64,000 nucleotides of DNA from Leisingera sp. ANG1 (GCF_000203975.2 NZ_AFCF02000016.1:93571-157570); one strand, 5' to 3'; shown: positions 43,655 to 52,513, counted from the stretch's first letter. Notes: generated from the sequence alone by a model not told the origin. Numbers and translations are program-made.

Positions 43655-45730
43655 ATGCCAGGCGCAAATGGGTATTCCATTCTGTTCGAGCCGGTGAAGA
43701 TCGGCCCCGTCACGACCCGCAACCGCTTTTTCCAGGTGCCGCATTGCACCGGGCTGGGCCATGTCCGCCCGCAGGCAGAGGCCGCGGTACGCGCGATGAA
43801 AGCCGAGGGCGGCTGGTCCGTGGTCTCGACCCAGGAGACAGAGATCCACCCGACCTCGGACCTTGGCCCATATGCAGAGCACCGGCTGTGGGACAAGCAC
43901 GATATCCCTGCGCTGCGGCTGATGACCGAACAGGTCCACGCCAAGGGGGCGCTGGCGGCAATCCAGCTGGCCCACAACGGCCACCACGCCACCAACCACC
44001 TGACCCGCGCCCCGGCGCTGGGAGTCACGGACCGGCCGATTGACCTAGCCTACCCGAAACAGGCCCGCGCCATGGACAAGCAGGACATCCGCGACCTGCG
44101 CCGCTGGCACCGGGAAGCGGCGCTGCGCGCAAAGGAGGCAGGCTTTGACATCGTCTATGTCTACGCCGGCCACCAGATGACGCTGCCGCATCACTTCCTG
44201 CTGCCCCAGTACAACACCCGCAGCGATGAATACGGCGGCAGCCTCGAAAACCGCGTCCGCCTGACCCGCGAACTGCTGGAGGACACCCGCGAGGTGCTGG
44301 ATGGCCACTGCGCTGTCGCCTTCCGCTTTGCCGTTGACCAGATGATGGGCGCCGATGGCATGCAGGCCAGCGAGGAAGGCCGCGCGGTGGTGGAAATGCT
44401 GGCGGATCTGCCCGACCTCTGGGACGTGAACGTTGCCGACTGGAGCAACGACAGTATGACCACCCGGTTTCAGCCCGAGGATGGCTATCAGATTCCCTAC
44501 ACCGATTTCGTGAAGCAGGTGACGAATAAACCTGTGGTGGGCGTTGGCCGCTTTACCTCGCCTGACTTGATGACCTCGCTGGTTTCCAAGGGCGTGCTGG
44601 ACCTCATTGGTGCCGCCCGCCCCTCGATCGCCGACCCCTTCCTGCCCAAGAAGATCGAGGAAGGCCGGATCGAGGAAATCCGCGAATGCATTGGCTGCAA
44701 TATCTGTGTCTCTGCCGACAATCTGGGCGTCCCGATCCGCTGCACCCAGAACCCCACGATGGGCGAGGAATGGCGGCGCAAATGGCATCCCGAGCAGATC
44801 GCCCCTAAGCAGCAGGAAGAGGCCGCGTTGGTTGTCGGCTCCGGCCCCGCTGGCCTGGAATGCGCCATGCAGCTCGCCAGGCGCGGCTATCAGGTGACAC
44901 TGGCAGAAGCGGCAGAGGAATTCGGTGGGCGGGTGCTGAAGGAAAGCAAGCTGAAAGGCTTGTCCGCCTGGAAACGGGTTACCGACAACCGCCTGTGGGA
45001 CCTGCAGCAGCGCGGCAATGTTCAGATGTTCACCGGCAGCAAACTCGGCGCCGCTGATGTTGCAGAACTTGGCATCCCCAATGTCTTCCTTGCCACCGGC
45101 AGCACCTGGCACCGCGACGGGCGCGGGCGCACGTCGCCGCTGCCCCTGGAGATCAAGGGCATCTCCGTGTTCACCCCCGACGACGTGATGGAAGGCACCC
45201 TGCCGCCAGACAATGGCCCGGTGCTGCTGTATGACGACGATCAGGGCTACATCGGCGGGGTGCTGGCCAGCCATCTGGCCGCGACAGGCCGCAAGGTGGT
45301 GCTGGCGACGCCTGGCGCCATCGCCTCGGCCTTCACTGATCTGACTCTGGAACAGCACCGGGTGCAGGCGGAACTGCTGGAAGCGGGCGTAGAGATCATT
45401 CCGCTGCATTCCCTGCAATCAGCGGATGCTGCCGGTGCAGACCTGTCCTGCGTCTACACCAGCCGCACCCGCCGTGTGGATTGCGCCAGCCTGCTGATGG
45501 TCACCTCCCGCCAGCGCGACACCGCGCTGTTTGATGAGCTGAAAGCAAACCACGCGGACAGTTTCACAACACTGGAGCTGTTCGGCGATGCCGCCTCCCC
45601 CGGTCTGATTGCCGATGCGGTCTTTGCCGGCCACCTGGCGGCCCGCAACTTTGAACGCGACCCGGCGGCGGCAGACGCCGACTGGTTCCGCCGCGAACTG
45701 ATTTCCCTCGAAGACATGGGAGGCGCATGA
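43655..45730 (+). CDS. TMADH-like FMN/[4Fe-4S] oxidoreductase (probable N-methyl amine demethylase)
   Basis: A 691-residue old-yellow-enzyme-type flavoprotein of the trimethylamine/dimethylamine dehydrogenase group. C31 in RNRFFQVPHCTG aligns with Cys30 of trimethylamine dehydrogenase, which carries the 6-S-cysteinyl FMN. The iron-sulfur ligands are C345, C348, C351 and C363. The ADP-binding motif is VVGSGPAGLECAMQLA. At the position of Tyr60 of TMADH's aromatic bowl there is E61, so the substrate probably differs from trimethylamine. Close family members in stachydrine and hydroxyproline-betaine pathways demethylate N-methylproline. It precedes a Rieske oxygenase (ATG overlaps this stop), which supports a two-step demethylation. 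Confidence 0.92.
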   Translation: MPGANGYSILFEPVKIGPVTTRNRFFQVPHCTGLGHVRPQAEAAVRAMKAEGGWSVVSTQETEIHPTSDLGPYAEHRLWDKHDIPALRLMTEQVHAKGALAAIQLAHNGHHATNHLTRAPALGVTDRPIDLAYPKQARAMDKQDIRDLRRWHREAALRAKEAGFDIVYVYAGHQMTLPHHFLLPQYNTRSDEYGGSLENRVRLTRELLEDTREVLDGHCAVAFRFAVDQMMGADGMQASEEGRAVVEMLADLPDLWDVNVADWSNDSMTTRFQPEDGYQIPYTDFVKQVTNKPVVGVGRFTSPDLMTSLVSKGVLDLIGAARPSIADPFLPKKIEEGRIEEIRECIGCNICVSADNLGVPIRCTQNPTMGEEWRRKWHPEQIAPKQQEEAALVVGSGPAGLECAMQLARRGYQVTLAEAAEEFGGRVLKESKLKGLSAWKRVTDNRLWDLQQRGNVQMFTGSKLGAADVAELGIPNVFLATGSTWHRDGRGRTSPLPLEIKGISVFTPDDVMEGTLPPDNGPVLLYDDDQGYIGGVLASHLAATGRKVVLATPGAIASAFTDLTLEQHRVQAELLEAGVEIIPLHSLQSADAAGADLSCVYTSRTRRVDCASLLMVTSRQRDTALFDELKANHADSFTTLELFGDAASPGLIADAVFAGHLAARNFERDPAAADADWFRRELISLEDMGGA

Positions 45731-46929
45731 TGCCTAAAGACGACCTGCAAGTGATGCGCGAGCTGATGGAAAACCACCGCGAGGGGTTTGCGCTAGACCG
45801 GCATTTCTACACCTCGGAAGCGGTCTATGACCACGACATCAAGATGTTCTGGAACCGCAACTGGATCTGGGTGGGCCACGTCAGCCAAGTCCCGGAACCC
45901 GGCAATTACTTCCTGTTCGACTACGGCCCGGAGTCGGTGATCGTGGTGCGCGACCGCGAAGGCGAGGTACGCGCCCATCTGAATGTCTGCCGCCACCGCG
46001 GCTCTCGCGTGTGTTTGGAAAAACAGGGCACCGCGCGGGTGTTCTCCTGCCCATATCACGCCTGGACCTTCGGCCTCGACGGGAAACTGCGCGGCGGCCG
46101 CGCCATGGGGCCGGATTTCGACCCCTCGGATTACGGGCTGTTCCCGGTGCAGGTGCAGATTTTCCAGGGGCTGATCTTCATCTGCGCCGATGAAAACCCG
46201 CCGCCACTGGCGGACAGCCTAGACCGTTTGGCACCGCTGTCGGCGCCGATGGGACTGGAAAACCTTAAACTGGCGCATGAGGCCTCCTATCCGGTGCCTG
46301 CCAACTGGAAACTGGCGCTGGAAAATTACTTGGAATGCTACCACTGCGCCCCCTCGCATCAGGACTATTCCCGCAGCCACTCGCTGAAGGATCCGGCGGA
46401 CGTGGAGAAATACGGCGCGGATTTGCGTGAACGCTCCGCCTCCATCGGCCTGCCGGTGGAGGAACTGGACCTGACCGGTCCCAATGCACAGGCGCCGGGA
46501 TCGGACGTCTATTGGCGCCGCTATCCGCTGTTCCCCGGCTACCAGACCGGCAGCAAGGATGGCGAACCGCTGGCGCCGCCGCTTGGGGCACTCAGCGGCC
46601 ATGACGGCGGGGCCACCGATCTGGCCATCGGCACGCTGAACTACTTTCTGATCTATGCCGACCATCTGGTGGGCTACCGCTTTGTTCCCCGCGGGTTGCA
46701 GGAAACCGACATTCAGATTGCCTGGTACGTGCGCGGCGATGCCGAAGAAGGGCGCGATTATGACAAGGAAGTCCTTACTTGGCTGTGGCATGTCACCTCG
46801 CTCGATGATGAGCGGATCATCCGCCACAATCAGGAGGGCGTGAATTCGCACCGTTTCGCGCCCGGCCCGCTGTCCGAGATGGAGTGGAGCCTGCCCGGCT
46901 TTTACCGCAGCTATTTCAACATGATCTGA
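45727..46929 (+). CDS. Rieske [2Fe-2S] aromatic-ring-hydroxylating-type oxygenase, probable quaternary-amine demethylase
   Basis: A 400-residue oxygenase component. The Rieske cluster is bound by C88/H90 (NVCRHRG) and C108/H111 (SCPYHAW). Mononuclear iron ligands are in LENYLECYHCAPSHQDYS (H206 and H211). The family (GbcA, stachydrine demethylase Stc2, carnitine oxygenase) removes a methyl from quaternary amines as formaldehyde. Its start overlaps the TMADH-like gene, so the pair probably acts in sequence. No reductase gene lies nearby. The substrate is inferred from context. Confidence 0.93.
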   Translation: MMPKDDLQVMRELMENHREGFALDRHFYTSEAVYDHDIKMFWNRNWIWVGHVSQVPEPGNYFLFDYGPESVIVVRDREGEVRAHLNVCRHRGSRVCLEKQGTARVFSCPYHAWTFGLDGKLRGGRAMGPDFDPSDYGLFPVQVQIFQGLIFICADENPPPLADSLDRLAPLSAPMGLENLKLAHEASYPVPANWKLALENYLECYHCAPSHQDYSRSHSLKDPADVEKYGADLRERSASIGLPVEELDLTGPNAQAPGSDVYWRRYPLFPGYQTGSKDGEPLAPPLGALSGHDGGATDLAIGTLNYFLIYADHLVGYRFVPRGLQETDIQIAWYVRGDAEEGRDYDKEVLTWLWHVTSLDDERIIRHNQEGVNSHRFAPGPLSEMEWSLPGFYRSYFNMI

Positions 46930-46953
46930 GCCATCAAGGCCCTAATCTCTACT

Positions 46954-46975
46954 GCAGGCCGCGCCCGCGGCCTGC
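46954..46975 (+). terminator. Hairpin between Rieske and MttB genes
   Basis: GCAGGCCGC-gccc-GCGGCCTGC is a perfect 9-base stem with a 4-base loop, 24 bases after the Rieske stop. It may partly terminate before the MttB-family gene. No U-tract is visible. Confidence 0.5.
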
Positions 46976-47001
46976 CCTGACCCCATCCCGGAGACCGCTA
47001 T

Positions 47002-48573
47002 ATGGTTGACGTCACCAAAACCCGAACCCGGCGCCGCAGCGGCGGCCGCGATGCCCGCGCCGCGGCCCGCACCCAACCCTCAGCCAGCCAGGCGATCTGG
47101 CCCGGACTTTCCGGCGGCCGCTACCGGCCTCTGTCCGATGCGGACATGCAGAAGATCCACCATGCCGCGCTGACCATTCTGGAACGCACCGGCATCGGCG
47201 ACCCGACGGAGGAGCTGCTGGATCTGGTGCTGCCCAAGGGCGCCATCCTTAGCGAACACGGCCGCCTCTGCTTTCCGCGGGCGCTGATGGAGGACCTTCT
47301 GGCCGGTGCGGCCAATGAATTCTACGTCCACGCCCGGGGCAGCCGCGCCGGCAAGGACGACATGCACTGCACCAAGGACAAGGTCTATTACGCCAACTCC
47401 GGAACTGCGGTGACGACCTTTGACGCCGCCAGCCGTAGCTACCGCCCCTCCATCATCCGCGACGTTTATGACTTCACCCGGCTGGTGGACCGGCTAGATA
47501 ATATTCACATGACCGGCGACACCGTGCTTGGCACCGATGTGCCGCAGGATTTCGAGCACGACATGTCGATGCTCTATTCCATCCTGGCGGGCAGCGAGAA
47601 GCCGTCCTGCCTCACCTTCCGCGACCGCTCCCACATCAAGCCGGCGATCGAGATGTTCGATATTGCTTCGGGCGGCGAGGGGAAATTCCTGCAAAAACCC
47701 TCGGTAATTTTCGGGGGCTGCCCGATTGTCTCGCCGCTGCGGCTGGGGCGCGAGAATCTGGAGATCATGATCGACACCGCCAAGCTGGGCCTCACCTGCG
47801 ATCTGGCGGTGCCGCCGCAGGCCGGTGCGACCTCCCCTGCCCCGCTGGCGGGCACCCTGGCGCAGGCGGTGGCCGAAACCCTTTCCTGCGTCGCCATCGT
47901 CAACCTGATCAATCCCGGCACGCCGGTTGTCTTTGCCGCCTGGCCCTTCATCACCGATCTGCGCACCGGTTCATTCACCGGCGGTTCCGGTGAGCAGGCG
48001 CTGATCGGCGCGGCCGCGATCCAGATGGGTAATTTCTACAACCTGCCCACGTCCGTGGGCTGCGGCATGACCGATTCCAAGATCCCCGACGCCCAGTACG
48101 GGCTGGAAAAGGCGCTGACCTTCAGCCTTGCCGCCCACGCCGGCGCCAACCGCCTTTGCGAGTTCGGCGGCATGGTCGGCTCGCTGATGGGCTGCTCCTT
48201 CGAGTCGATGGTGATCGACAACGAGGCCGCAGGCATGATCTCCCGTACCCTGCGCGGGATCGAGGTCAGCGATGACACCCTCTCGGTCGATGTGATCCAC
48301 GACTGCGCCACCGGACCGGGCCATTTCCTCGGCAACACCCAGACGCTGCAGTATATGGAGACGGAATATGTCTATCCCGACCTGATGGACCGGGAACTGA
48401 CGGATACCTGGGAGAAGGCGGGCAAGCAGACCATGTTCGACCGCGCCCGCGAGGTGTCGGACAGGATCCTGGGTGAGCATTACCCGAATTACTTCGGCAG
48501 CAAGCTGGATGCTGAGGTCCGCGCAAGGTTCCCCGTCAAACTGCCGCCGGAGGCGATGCGCCCCGGCAGCTGA
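47002..48573 (+). CDS. MttB-family methyltransferase-like protein (second copy), non-pyrrolysine type
   Basis: A 523-residue MttB-superfamily protein. It has the basic leader (TRTRRRSGGRDARAA) and YRPLSDADMQKIHHAALTILERTGI, like the first copy. The core has YYANSGTAVTTFDAASRSYRP and FGGCPIVSPLRLGRENLEI. The frame is not interrupted, so it is of the non-pyrrolysine kind. It lies 72 bases after the Rieske gene and converges with the enolase-superfamily gene. Members act on quaternary or tertiary amines with a corrinoid protein, which is absent here. It differs enough from the copy at 3935 to have another substrate. Confidence 0.9.
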   Translation: MVDVTKTRTRRRSGGRDARAAARTQPSASQAIWPGLSGGRYRPLSDADMQKIHHAALTILERTGIGDPTEELLDLVLPKGAILSEHGRLCFPRALMEDLLAGAANEFYVHARGSRAGKDDMHCTKDKVYYANSGTAVTTFDAASRSYRPSIIRDVYDFTRLVDRLDNIHMTGDTVLGTDVPQDFEHDMSMLYSILAGSEKPSCLTFRDRSHIKPAIEMFDIASGGEGKFLQKPSVIFGGCPIVSPLRLGRENLEIMIDTAKLGLTCDLAVPPQAGATSPAPLAGTLAQAVAETLSCVAIVNLINPGTPVVFAAWPFITDLRTGSFTGGSGEQALIGAAAIQMGNFYNLPTSVGCGMTDSKIPDAQYGLEKALTFSLAAHAGANRLCEFGGMVGSLMGCSFESMVIDNEAAGMISRTLRGIEVSDDTLSVDVIHDCATGPGHFLGNTQTLQYMETEYVYPDLMDRELTDTWEKAGKQTMFDRAREVSDRILGEHYPNYFGSKLDAEVRARFPVKLPPEAMRPGS

Positions 48574-48588
48574 TGCCGGGGGCCGCGT

Positions 48589-49797
48589 TCACTGAACCAC
48601 CGGTTCCTGCGCCAGTTCCAGATGCAGTTCTTTGCCGGTATAGGGGCTGGCAGCGATGGCTTCGTCGTCCAGCTCCACCCCCAGTCCTGGTTCCTTGGAG
48701 GGGATCACATAGCCGTCCTCCCAGGTGATCGCGGACTTGAGGCAGGACATATAGGGGCCTTCAAAGGTGCCGATCGACTCGAGGATCAGGAAGTTCGGGC
48801 TGCAGGCCGAGATCTGGATGTTCGCCGCCGCCACCACCGGCCCGCAGTAAAGATGCGGCGCGATCTGGGCCTGCCGGGTTTCGGCCATGGATGCGATTTT
48901 CTTGGCTTCCAGCAGGCCGCCGACCCGCCCTAGGTCCATCTGCAGGATCGAGGCCGCCCCGGCCTCCAGCACGCGGGCAAACTCATGCTTGGTGCAGAGC
49001 CGCTCGCCGGTTGAAATCGGCACCGAGGTGAACCGCGCCACCTCCGCCATATCGGCGGGGTTTTCCGGCGGCACCGGTTCCTCGAACCACAAGGGCTCAT
49101 AGGGTTCCAGCCGCCGCGCCATTCGTTTGGCGCCGGAGACGGTGAACTGCCCGTGGGTGCCGAACAGCAGGTCCGCACGGGTGCCGACCGCCTCGCGGAT
49201 GCGCTTCACGAACATCTCGCTGCGCTCCAGGTCCTCAAGCCGCGGCTGATGCCCGTCATAGATCGTGTAAGGGCCTGCGGGGTCGAATTTCACCGCGGTA
49301 AAGCCCTGCTCCACCCGCTGAAGCGCAACTTCCGCCGCCATGTCCGGGTCGTTGTAGACATTGGGCGTGTCCGGGTCCGGGTAGACGTCGCCCTCAGCCG
49401 GATAGAGGTAGGTATAGCTGCGCAGTTTTTCATGCACCTGGCCGCCTATCAGCTCGTAAACCGGCTTGCCCGCGGCCTTGCCGATGATGTCCCAGCAGGC
49501 CATTTCCAGCCCGCTCAAAACCCCCATCACCGTCACATCGGGCCGCATCGTATAGCCCGCGCCATAGGACTTGCGCCACAACTTCTCGATATGGTGCGGA
49601 TCGCAGCCTTCGAACTGCCGGGCAAACACCTCCTGTGCCATCGCGCAGCACAGTTCCGGACCGAAGGTCGCGTTGTATATCTCCCCCACCCCGGTGATGC
49701 CGCAAGCGGTGGTCAGGCGCACAAAGATGAAATAGCGCCCGCCGTGGCGCGGCGGCGGGTTGCCGAAAACAAAGGTTTCAATCTTATCGAGCTTCAT
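48589..49797 (-). CDS. Enolase-superfamily protein (mandelate racemase/galactonate dehydratase-like)
   Basis: A 402-residue protein of the MR/MLE group. Recognised elements are GGRYFIFVRLTTACGITGVGE, AVKFDPAG, WFEEPVPPEN (E239/E240), ISTGERL (E265), and APHLYCGP with the catalytic His. Where galactonate-dehydratase-type enzymes have Asp-x-His at the first metal position, this one reads G213-T214-H215. The start is MKLDKIET at 49797. It is 13 bases from the GMC gene upstream, on the same strand, so both belong to one unit. It may epimerise or dehydrate an intermediate; no substrate is deduced. Confidence 0.88.
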   Translation of the reverse strand: MKLDKIETFVFGNPPPRHGGRYFIFVRLTTACGITGVGEIYNATFGPELCCAMAQEVFARQFEGCDPHHIEKLWRKSYGAGYTMRPDVTVMGVLSGLEMACWDIIGKAAGKPVYELIGGQVHEKLRSYTYLYPAEGDVYPDPDTPNVYNDPDMAAEVALQRVEQGFTAVKFDPAGPYTIYDGHQPRLEDLERSEMFVKRIREAVGTRADLLFGTHGQFTVSGAKRMARRLEPYEPLWFEEPVPPENPADMAEVARFTSVPISTGERLCTKHEFARVLEAGAASILQMDLGRVGGLLEAKKIASMAETRQAQIAPHLYCGPVVAAANIQISACSPNFLILESIGTFEGPYMSCLKSAITWEDGYVIPSKEPGLGVELDDEAIAASPYTGKELHLELAQEPVVQ

Positions 49798-49810
49798 CTG
49801 AAATTCCTTG

Positions 49811-51469
49811 TCATTCCGCCGCCAAGGGCCTGTTTTCATTATCGTCCAGCACCATCTGCGCACCGCGGGCGGCCAGCATCATGGTGGGCGCGTTGGTATT
49901 GCCGGAGGTCACATTCGGAAACGACGAGGCATCGATCACCCGCAAACCCGCAACCCCATGCACCCTGAGCCGCGCATCCAGCACCGAGTCGGTTGCAGTA
50001 TGCCCCATCCGGCACGTGCAGCTTGCATGAAACACGCTGCCCGCGCGTTCGCGGAAGTTTTCCAGCAGTGCTGCATCATCCATCCCGGCAATATCCGGCA
50101 CCCGCCGCTCCCGCGTGACCCGCTTCATGGCGGCGGTTGCTGCCAGCGCCTGCAGCAAGTGGCTGGCGCGGATGGCGGTTGCCTTGTCTTCCTCCGCCGA
50201 CAGCGAGTTCGGCTCTATCAGCGGTGCCTGGCCGGGGTCGGCGGATTGGATAGTGATCTGCCCGCGGCTGACCGGGCGGCTCGGCTGAACGCACAGCAGG
50301 AAGCCGTTGTCCTTGTCGATCTGCGGCTTTCCGTTTGCCTGTGTCGAGTAAGACGCCGGGTTGCAATAGACCTGCACATCCGGCAGCGCCGCGCCCGCGG
50401 TGCGGACAAAGCCGCTGCATTGATTGACCGGCACGCTCAGCGGTCCCTTGCGGGTCAGCACATAGTGCAGCCCGGCCTTCATCTGCTTGGCCAAACTGCC
50501 CAGCCGGTCGTTCAGCGTCGCGGTGTTGGCCCAGTAGAAATGCGAGACCGCCAAATGGTCCTGCAGCCCCTGCCCCACCTGCGGCAGGTCATGCGCCACC
50601 GCGATCCCGTGCCGCTGCAGCAGCGCCGCCGGGCCGATGCCGGAAAGCTGCAAGAGTTGCGGAGAGTTCACCGCACCCGCGCTCAGGATCACTTCGCGCG
50701 CCGCCATGGCGGTTTGCGGCTGGCCCTTCAGCCGGAATGCGACGCCGGTGGCGCGCCCGCCGCTGGTCAGCACCTTCTCCACCAGCGCACCGCTGATCAC
50801 CGTCAGGTTGGTGCGCCTCATCGCGGGCCGCAGGAACGCATCCGCCGAGGACCAGCGCCGCCCGTCTTTCACCGTGCTGCGGACATAGCCCATGCCCTCG
50901 CCGGGCAGTGTGTTGGCGCCTTCCTCTGCCGCGGCATTCATGTCCGGCAGGAACGGCCAGCCCATGTCCTGCCCAGCCGCCAGAAAGTTCCTGGCAAAGG
51001 GATGCATCCGCTCGCTGAGGTCGGTTACCCGCACAGGACCGTTGCCGCGCAACCGTCGGCGGCCCTGGTGCCATTCGTCGTTTGTTTCCAGCGCCTCATA
51101 GCTGCGGCGCACGTTCTCCCAGCCCCAGCCGGTGGCGCCTGCGGCCTCCCAATCGTCGTAGTCATGCGGCAGACCGCGCACATAAGCCATTGCGTTGATG
51201 GAGCTGGAGCCGCCCAGAACCTTGCCCCGCGGCCAATAGGCCGCGCGCCCGTTCAGCCCCGGATCCGCTGCGGCGGAATAGCGCCAGTTCACCTTAGGAT
51301 CCGAGAAGGTGAAGCCATAGCCCACCGGGATCTTGATCCAGAACCGCCGGTCGCTGCCGCCGGCCTCTATCAGCAGCACCTTGTGGCGGCCATTAGCGGT
51401 CAGCCGGTCGGCCAGCACACAGCCCGCCGAACCGGCGCCCACGATGATGAAATCAAATGTCTGCGCCAT
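49811..51469 (-). CDS. GMC-family FAD oxidoreductase (choline-dehydrogenase-like)
   Basis: A 552-residue flavoprotein. The N-terminal ADP fold is FDFIIVGAGSAGCVLADRL. The GMC signature reads GKVLGGSSSINAMAYVRG. The second signature, ISGALVEKVL and LSAGAVNSPQLLQLSGIG, is present. The C-terminus has SVFHASCTCRMG and SGNTNAPTMMLA, giving the catalytic His/Asn region. BetA-like enzymes oxidise choline to betaine aldehyde, but GMC enzymes act on many alcohols. It is divergent from the GcvA-like LysR gene and heads the unit with the enolase-superfamily gene. Confidence 0.93.
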   Translation of the reverse strand: MAQTFDFIIVGAGSAGCVLADRLTANGRHKVLLIEAGGSDRRFWIKIPVGYGFTFSDPKVNWRYSAAADPGLNGRAAYWPRGKVLGGSSSINAMAYVRGLPHDYDDWEAAGATGWGWENVRRSYEALETNDEWHQGRRRLRGNGPVRVTDLSERMHPFARNFLAAGQDMGWPFLPDMNAAAEEGANTLPGEGMGYVRSTVKDGRRWSSADAFLRPAMRRTNLTVISGALVEKVLTSGGRATGVAFRLKGQPQTAMAAREVILSAGAVNSPQLLQLSGIGPAALLQRHGIAVAHDLPQVGQGLQDHLAVSHFYWANTATLNDRLGSLAKQMKAGLHYVLTRKGPLSVPVNQCSGFVRTAGAALPDVQVYCNPASYSTQANGKPQIDKDNGFLLCVQPSRPVSRGQITIQSADPGQAPLIEPNSLSAEEDKATAIRASHLLQALAATAAMKRVTRERRVPDIAGMDDAALLENFRERAGSVFHASCTCRMGHTATDSVLDARLRVHGVAGLRVIDASSFPNVTSGNTNAPTMMLAARGAQMVLDDNENRPLAAE

Positions 51470-51544
51470 GGCACGCCCGGGTCCGTTGGTTTCCCATCAG
51501 ATTGCGCCGCGCGAATGGCATAAATCAAACAATGTGTTTTGCCC

Positions 51545-51555
51545 CTATGGCATAG
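51545..51555. promoter_or_regulatory. Palindrome and direct repeat between GMC and LysR genes
   Basis: CTATG-g-CATAG is a perfect inverted repeat 20 bases before the LysR ATG. ATGGCATA occurs at 51515-51522 and again at 51547-51554, 32 bases apart. Both sit in the 105-base divergent region, so the GcvA-like LysR is the natural ligand (inference). Confidence 0.55.
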
Positions 51556-51574
51556 CTGTGCTTAAAGCTAAGTC

Positions 51575-52462
51575 ATGACCGACCTGCCCCACGTCACCTG
51601 GCTCAAGGCCTTTGAAGCCGCCGCGCGGCTGAACAGTTTCTCTGCCGCGGCGGAGGAGCTGGGCCTGACACCTGCCGCCATCAGCCAGCAGATCCGCCTG
51701 CTGGAAAAGCATCTGAACACCCAGCTGTTCAAACGTCTTCCCCGCGGGGTGGCACTTACTGACACCGGCCAGGCCTATTCCCAGCCGATCCGCAAGTCCT
51801 TCATCGACATGCAGCAGGCCACCGCCGGTTTGTTCGGCAAGAAGCGCAAGCGGGTGGTCCGGGTGCGGGCCTCGATTTCCTGCGCCGCCTTGGTTATCGC
51901 GCCCCAGCTTGGCCGCTTTCAGGCGGCGCACCCGGATATTCTGGTAGAGCTGACCACCTCCATCTGGGCCAACCGGTTTGACGAGGAAGGCCTGGACATC
52001 GACATCCGCTATGGCGGTGACTGGCAGGAGAGCGAGGTCCTGCATCTGGGCCACGAAAACGCTGTGCCAGTCTGCAGTCCGGGCTACCTGCACGATCTGG
52101 GCGGCAGCCCCTCCATTCATGACCTTGCAGGATCCGACGTGGTGCAGATCTTCGGCTCGGAAACTGACTGGGGCCGCCTGTCAGAGCTGCACGGGCTGAA
52201 CCTGCAGACACCCGCGGACTGGCTCAAGGCGGACTCGTCGTTGCTGGCGCTGCAGACCGTGGCGGCCGGCCACGGGGTGACGATGGTGCTGGAAAGCTTT
52301 GCCAGACAGTACATCGAACAGGGGCTTGTGGTTGTCCCGACCGCGTACAAGCTGCCGAAGCGTCGCTCGCATTACATCGTGATCAACGACCGGGCAGGCC
52401 AGCGGGAGGAGGTCAAGGCCTTCTGCAGCTGGCTCATGGCGCTGTACCAGTCGCTGAACTGA
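51575..52462 (+). CDS. LysR-family regulator, GcvA-like
   Basis: A 295-residue LysR protein. Typical of the GcvA branch are LPHVTWLKAFEAAARLNSFS at the start, AAEELGLTPAAISQQIRLLEK and LFKRLPRGVALTDTGQAY. The effector domain has LDIDIRYGGDWQESEVL. It is divergent from the GMC gene and thus probably controls GMC plus the enolase-superfamily gene. GcvA-type regulators often link to glycine or one-carbon metabolism, which suits the neighbourhood. Confidence 0.93.
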   Translation: MTDLPHVTWLKAFEAAARLNSFSAAAEELGLTPAAISQQIRLLEKHLNTQLFKRLPRGVALTDTGQAYSQPIRKSFIDMQQATAGLFGKKRKRVVRVRASISCAALVIAPQLGRFQAAHPDILVELTTSIWANRFDEEGLDIDIRYGGDWQESEVLHLGHENAVPVCSPGYLHDLGGSPSIHDLAGSDVVQIFGSETDWGRLSELHGLNLQTPADWLKADSSLLALQTVAAGHGVTMVLESFARQYIEQGLVVVPTAYKLPKRRSHYIVINDRAGQREEVKAFCSWLMALYQSLN

Positions 52463-52478
52463 GGGGGTTTCCCCGCCG

Positions 52479-52492
52479 GTCCCCGCGGGGAC
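52479..52492. terminator. Palindrome between convergent LysR and PLP-enzyme genes
   Basis: GTCCCCG-CGGGGAC is a perfect 14-base palindrome in the 51-base space between two convergent stops. A terminator role is inferred from position only. Confidence 0.45.
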
Positions 52493-52513
52493 AGAGACGG
52501 AAAACACTGCCCC

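Noticed and set aside
44045..45418. 457-residue minus-strand open frame
   Set aside because: Antisense shadow of the TMADH-like gene; His/Gln/Gly-rich composition typical of shadow frames.
49808..51523. 571-residue plus-strand open frame
   Set aside because: Antisense to the GMC oxidoreductase with intact signatures; no similarity seen.
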